From Daucus carota subsp. sativus (Eukaryota > Streptophyta > Magnoliopsida > Apiales > Apiaceae): DNA of 64,000 nt. This document shows, one piece after another, positions 60,435 through 64,000 of the stretch. The notes under the pieces were generated by a model. The model was not told the origin of the DNA. It ran no database searches and saw only the letters and a list, made by a program, of their open reading frames with translations. A program made the position numbers and the translations under genes. Where the stretch lies: positions 6,535,131 through 6,599,130 of the forward strand of contig NC_030381.2 in the NCBI RefSeq assembly GCF_001625215.2, given 5' to 3'. The first letter of the stretch is position 1. Each line of letters begins with the position of its first letter.

Positions 60435-62616
60435 TAGATTAACAAGGTATGGATTGATTAGACTTATAAAATTAATTTAAAAATAATCAACGATTAATAC
60501 ATAATTAAATTTCAACAATTATCACAAAATAGTTACTATTATTAAGTTATATGTTTAACTTTTATCAAGTTCCTATAATAATTTTACCGCTCAAGGAGTT
60601 TAAAATTGTATTATAATAAAACTTAAAAACATGTCAATAATGTTGAGTCAAAATCATGACAACAAAATTAATTAAGAGATATCCGTCAAAAAACTCAAAT
60701 TATAGGTATTTGTACACTATTGTCCCTAATCTCTCCTAGGGTTTAATATTTTACAGAATTAATCCCATATGTACCAAGATTTTAGTGTAAGAAAGTAGAG
60801 GGTGAGGCAATTAGCATCAAAGGAAAGTTGGTCAATGATCACATCTTAACAAAAATATAGTTGTGTGATTATATAAAGTTGTAATTAAGAAGTTTATACT
60901 CACATAACACGTTAAACGATAATTAATTTCCTATCATGTAGCCGAAAATCTTTGTGGAAAATGATCGTGTATTTTATATTATACCATATGTAACAGGAAA
61001 CTAATGATAAATGCGAGATTCAATGCTTTACACGCTACTATCAATTCTTATCAAATATAGTCGTAAACAAAAATTTACTCATCGACAAGCAAAATCTACC
61101 GATCATAATAGGTTTTAACTTAGATAAGGCCCTAACTAACACATCATTAATCTATCAATTTTCAATCACAAATAAAGTTATTTTGCCTTTTTCATTTTCT
61201 ATGTTTATAGAATTTAACTACACTATTTTCTACTCAATATAGTATCTTTTACTTGAGCTGTTACATGCCCTTGGACATCAATAACCAAGTCACATGCCCT
61301 TGGACATCAATAACCAAGTCGATGCTATCCTACTAATAATATTAGCAACCAAATCAGGCCTTAAAGTAAAATCTACCCAAAGTGTTAGGTATTATATAAA
61401 TTTGAAACCAAGTTTTTACATCATTTAATATTAATTTTTTCATGATTTTTTTTGTAAATATAATTATTTACGCATTTTGATAAAAATTTATGAAAACTAT
61501 AATTGGGTGCCCTATATAAATTTAATATAATTGATAGGAAATACTTCTTTTTTGAAACCGGCAAAAAATAATTACGATGTTAGATACAAAAATAATTGAG
61601 CAGGGACGGATTTAGCTAAATACAAATATAATTGAGCACGGGATCTAGCTATCAACATAATAACAAGAAACATAGTCTTACATACCACAATTCCTATCTT
61701 ATGTACTTCAATGCCTATCGAAAAACAGTCATTTGTAAATATAATTATTTACTCATTTTGATAAAAATTTATGAAAAGTAGAATTGGGTGCCCTATATAA
61801 ATTTAATATAATTGATAGGAAATACTTCTTTTTTGAAACCGGCAAAAAATAATTAAGATGCTAGATACAAAAATAATTGGGTAGCGGCGGATCTAGCTAA
61901 ATACAAATATAATTGGGCAGGGATCTAGCTATAAACATAATAACAAGAAACATAGTCTTACATACCTCAATACCTATCGAAAAACGGTCATTTGTGGCTA
62001 ATTCCACGTGACATCATTGATGATGACGATAATGATCATGCATAGTCGTGCTGACATCATTGATGATGACGATAATGATTGTACATATTGGTAGTGAATA
62101 CAGAATCTTATGAATATGAATTTTAACTTTTATGCTCACATTTTACATTTGTTATTTTGAATTTTATTTGTAATTTAACATATGTATTACCACAGTTAAT
62201 ATTAGTCATGTATAGGTGTTTATGTGATGGGTTTAGACAAATATTTGTACATGAAGGCAGTATCTAATAAAAAAACTAAAAAAATATTAGACATTATATG
62301 AGTTGCCAATACGCGGTGTGTGTCTATATATATATATATATGTGTGTGTGTGTGCGCGCGCGTGCGTGTATAGGTATATATATATATATTAAGTTGAATT
62401 CGTATAATCAATCACAAAGTATTTGTTATTAAAATAAATCTATTTCAAAAAGATTTTGCAGGAGTGAACAACAATAGCACAAAATATACCACAGGGTTCC
62501 AACTGATTTTAACAAGACACAGTTCGCATACGTTTCATGTACATAACAAATGTATACTCTTGGTCGACTGCTATATATACATACACGAGTATCGCCACAA
62601 TTGTATGAATCAAAGC
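60435..62616. repeat. Third copy of the spacer before a type A TCP locus
   Basis: Follows the right arm from about 32390 to 32480 and 33870 to 35610 in the same orientation, with more differences than between the two arms. Local changes: a 29-bp tandem repeat at 61263-61320 and a tandem duplication of about 279 bp (about 61452-61730 and 61731-62000). TA/TG microsatellites lie at 62326-62389. No gene seen. Confidence 0.7.
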
Positions 62617-63104
62617 ATGTCTTCACAAAAAGATTTTAACGGTGATTCTCAAGTGAGCGGCGGTCCTTCTCAACGGGCAACAAAGAAAGACGTGCATACC
62701 AAGGTGGAGGGTCAGGGCAGGAGGACCCGAATGCCCACTCTTTGTGCTGCTCGGATCTTCCAACTGACCAAAGAGTTGGGTTTGGCCACAGATGGTGAAA
62801 CAATCCTGTGGCTTCTTCAACAAGCAGAGCCCGCCATTATTAGGGCTACAGGCACTGGAACAGTGCCTGCTATTGCTACTGTAACTGCTGATGGGTCCCT
62901 CAGAGTCCCGGAGACGAAATAAGGAGCTGCTGAGGATGTTTCGAGGACCTCGGGACTTGCGCCCGTGGGCCCCATCCCCGTGTCCAACCAAAACCAGACC
63001 AGCGTTAGCTGCTAAGCCAGGGTGAGCTCTGCTGCAGATGAAGAAGAGTATGATGAGGTGGTATTGATGGGCAAGAAGATCAGGTTTCGTAAAGGGGGCA
63101 TTTG
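62617..63104 (+). pseudogene. Type A TCP gene shortened by a stop after the domain (locus 11)
   Basis: Starts [14 protein letters not shown], with TATA-like box at 62571-62579. The TCP domain is complete (residues 24-80) but the basic region reads [14 protein letters not shown], with Gln replacing the first Arg of GRGRR, and helix II reads [12 protein letters not shown] stop at 62920-62922 (TAA where sisters have GAG, after PETK) ends the protein at 101 residues, and a second stop lies later in the former tail, which remains recognisable to [12 protein letters not shown] at 63104. Either a pseudogene or a small TCP protein with dimerisation helices but altered DNA contact and no tail. Confidence 0.78.
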
Positions 63105-64000
63105 AATGATACAAGACCAGGTCTGATTTAGTGAAGAGGGGATTTTGGTTATAACAGGGAAGTTTATGTGTAACGAGCAGAACGATGATTTACAGGATTA
63201 GGACCTTTTCTTTGTTTAAAAATTTCGCATCAAAACAAATTTCAACAATTGATAATTATTTAAGTAAATTGACACAATTTTCGTTTAAGTAAATTGATAC
63301 AATTTTTTATTTAAGCATTTGATATGTACAAAAAATATTAAGATATATCGAAATGTTTGAATAAAAATTCTTAAGACTTTTCTAATATCTTCTCATTAGT
63401 TATAAATTTATCATGTTCGAATTCATAATAATGAAGTCGTATGTTCCCCTATAAATTAAGATATTTTTTCATCCTTGCTGTGTCAACTAATATCAAGGTC
63501 TTTTCATGATTAATGATTTGGCGTTAAAAGTTAATTTGAAGTTGTACCTATATTAGTGAGTGAAAACAATGTTTTAGAAGAGGAAGATAATATAAATGGA
63601 GTTGAAGAATTTTATCATCCTAAATATAATGATTAATTTTATCATTTTAAAGATGATAGGATTCTTGTACCGTGATAACCTATGTAGAGAGATTCAGTAT
63701 TAAAGCTCTCCGAGGATAATATAAAGAAATCCTCAAAAATAAGTGGATTTATGTCTTTTACATGATAGTTAGAAAAAATATATTTTTTGAATAAAAAATA
63801 ATAAAACCCAAATAATAAAAGTGAATTTTATGTCCTTTAATGGATATTTAGAAATTAATATTTTCTTGGATGCACTAAAAATGTACAAAGACGTTTTGAC
63901 ATTATGTATATTCCTATAACTTCACAATTTAAAAATGTATAAATATAATAATTTTCATGATTTTGTATTATGTTGATGAAAATTTCACAAACATAATTGA
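63105..64000. other. AT-rich 3' flank of locus 11
   Basis: Matches 36097-36930 in the right arm in direct orientation, so the third copy continues to or beyond the window end. No gene seen. Confidence 0.6.

Overview
The window is plant nuclear DNA, most probably from a core eudicot. It is strongly AT-rich. It carries plant-type transposons (Helitron, Stowaway, hAT, Mutator-like, CACTA, one LTR-type element) and many small intronless genes with the class I (PCF-type) TCP DNA-binding domain. No tRNA, rRNA or CRISPR array was seen.

Main result: 17 class I TCP-like loci lie in 64 kb, in three subtypes. Type A begins MSSQKDF and ends in an acidic stretch plus [12 protein letters not shown]. Type B begins MSTVKD or MSPVKD and carries a GRGFFMVP / QQVWPVP tail. 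Type C begins near EMAGSSSSE, carries GRGYWIVP, and is mostly broken. Nine loci keep a long open frame through the TCP domain and tail (types A and B in both arms, with 20 kb left broken and 35.6 kb open, plus the type C locus at 57.4 kb). One at 62.6 kb is shortened but keeps the whole domain. Seven are pseudogenes or fragments.

Layout: 1-4369 is flanking DNA with a 654-bp Helitron, a broken relic of a MOCOS-like PLP-enzyme gene and a Stowaway MITE. From 4370 to 52954 lies a giant inverted duplication. The left arm (4370-25220) has six TCP loci on the minus strand and the right arm (31023-52954) has the same six on the plus strand in mirrored order, all transcribed away from the centre. The asymmetric 5.8-kb centre is made of Mutator-like elements (a FAR1-type transposase fragment and a Ulp1-MULE-like fragment), a hAT element with an 8-bp target duplication, and degenerate AT-rich repeats. 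Three insertions are present in one arm only, each with a target duplication and an empty site in the partner arm: MULE-type elements at 16695-17862 and 17985-18177, and an LTR-type element at 49542-51740. Beyond the right arm come a satellite with a three-unit higher-order repeat, a CACTA end joined directly to a TCP fragment, and a more diverged third copy of the inner part of the arm (56.3-64 kb).

Most intriguing feature: each arm holds a 1.7-kb degenerate array whose repeated core is GTGGGGCCCAC. This contains the published class I TCP binding consensus (GGNCCCAC) on both strands, inside a cluster of class I TCP genes. Whether this is functional (self-regulation or titration) or coincidental is open. 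All calls come from reading the sequence; no database search or alignment was run.
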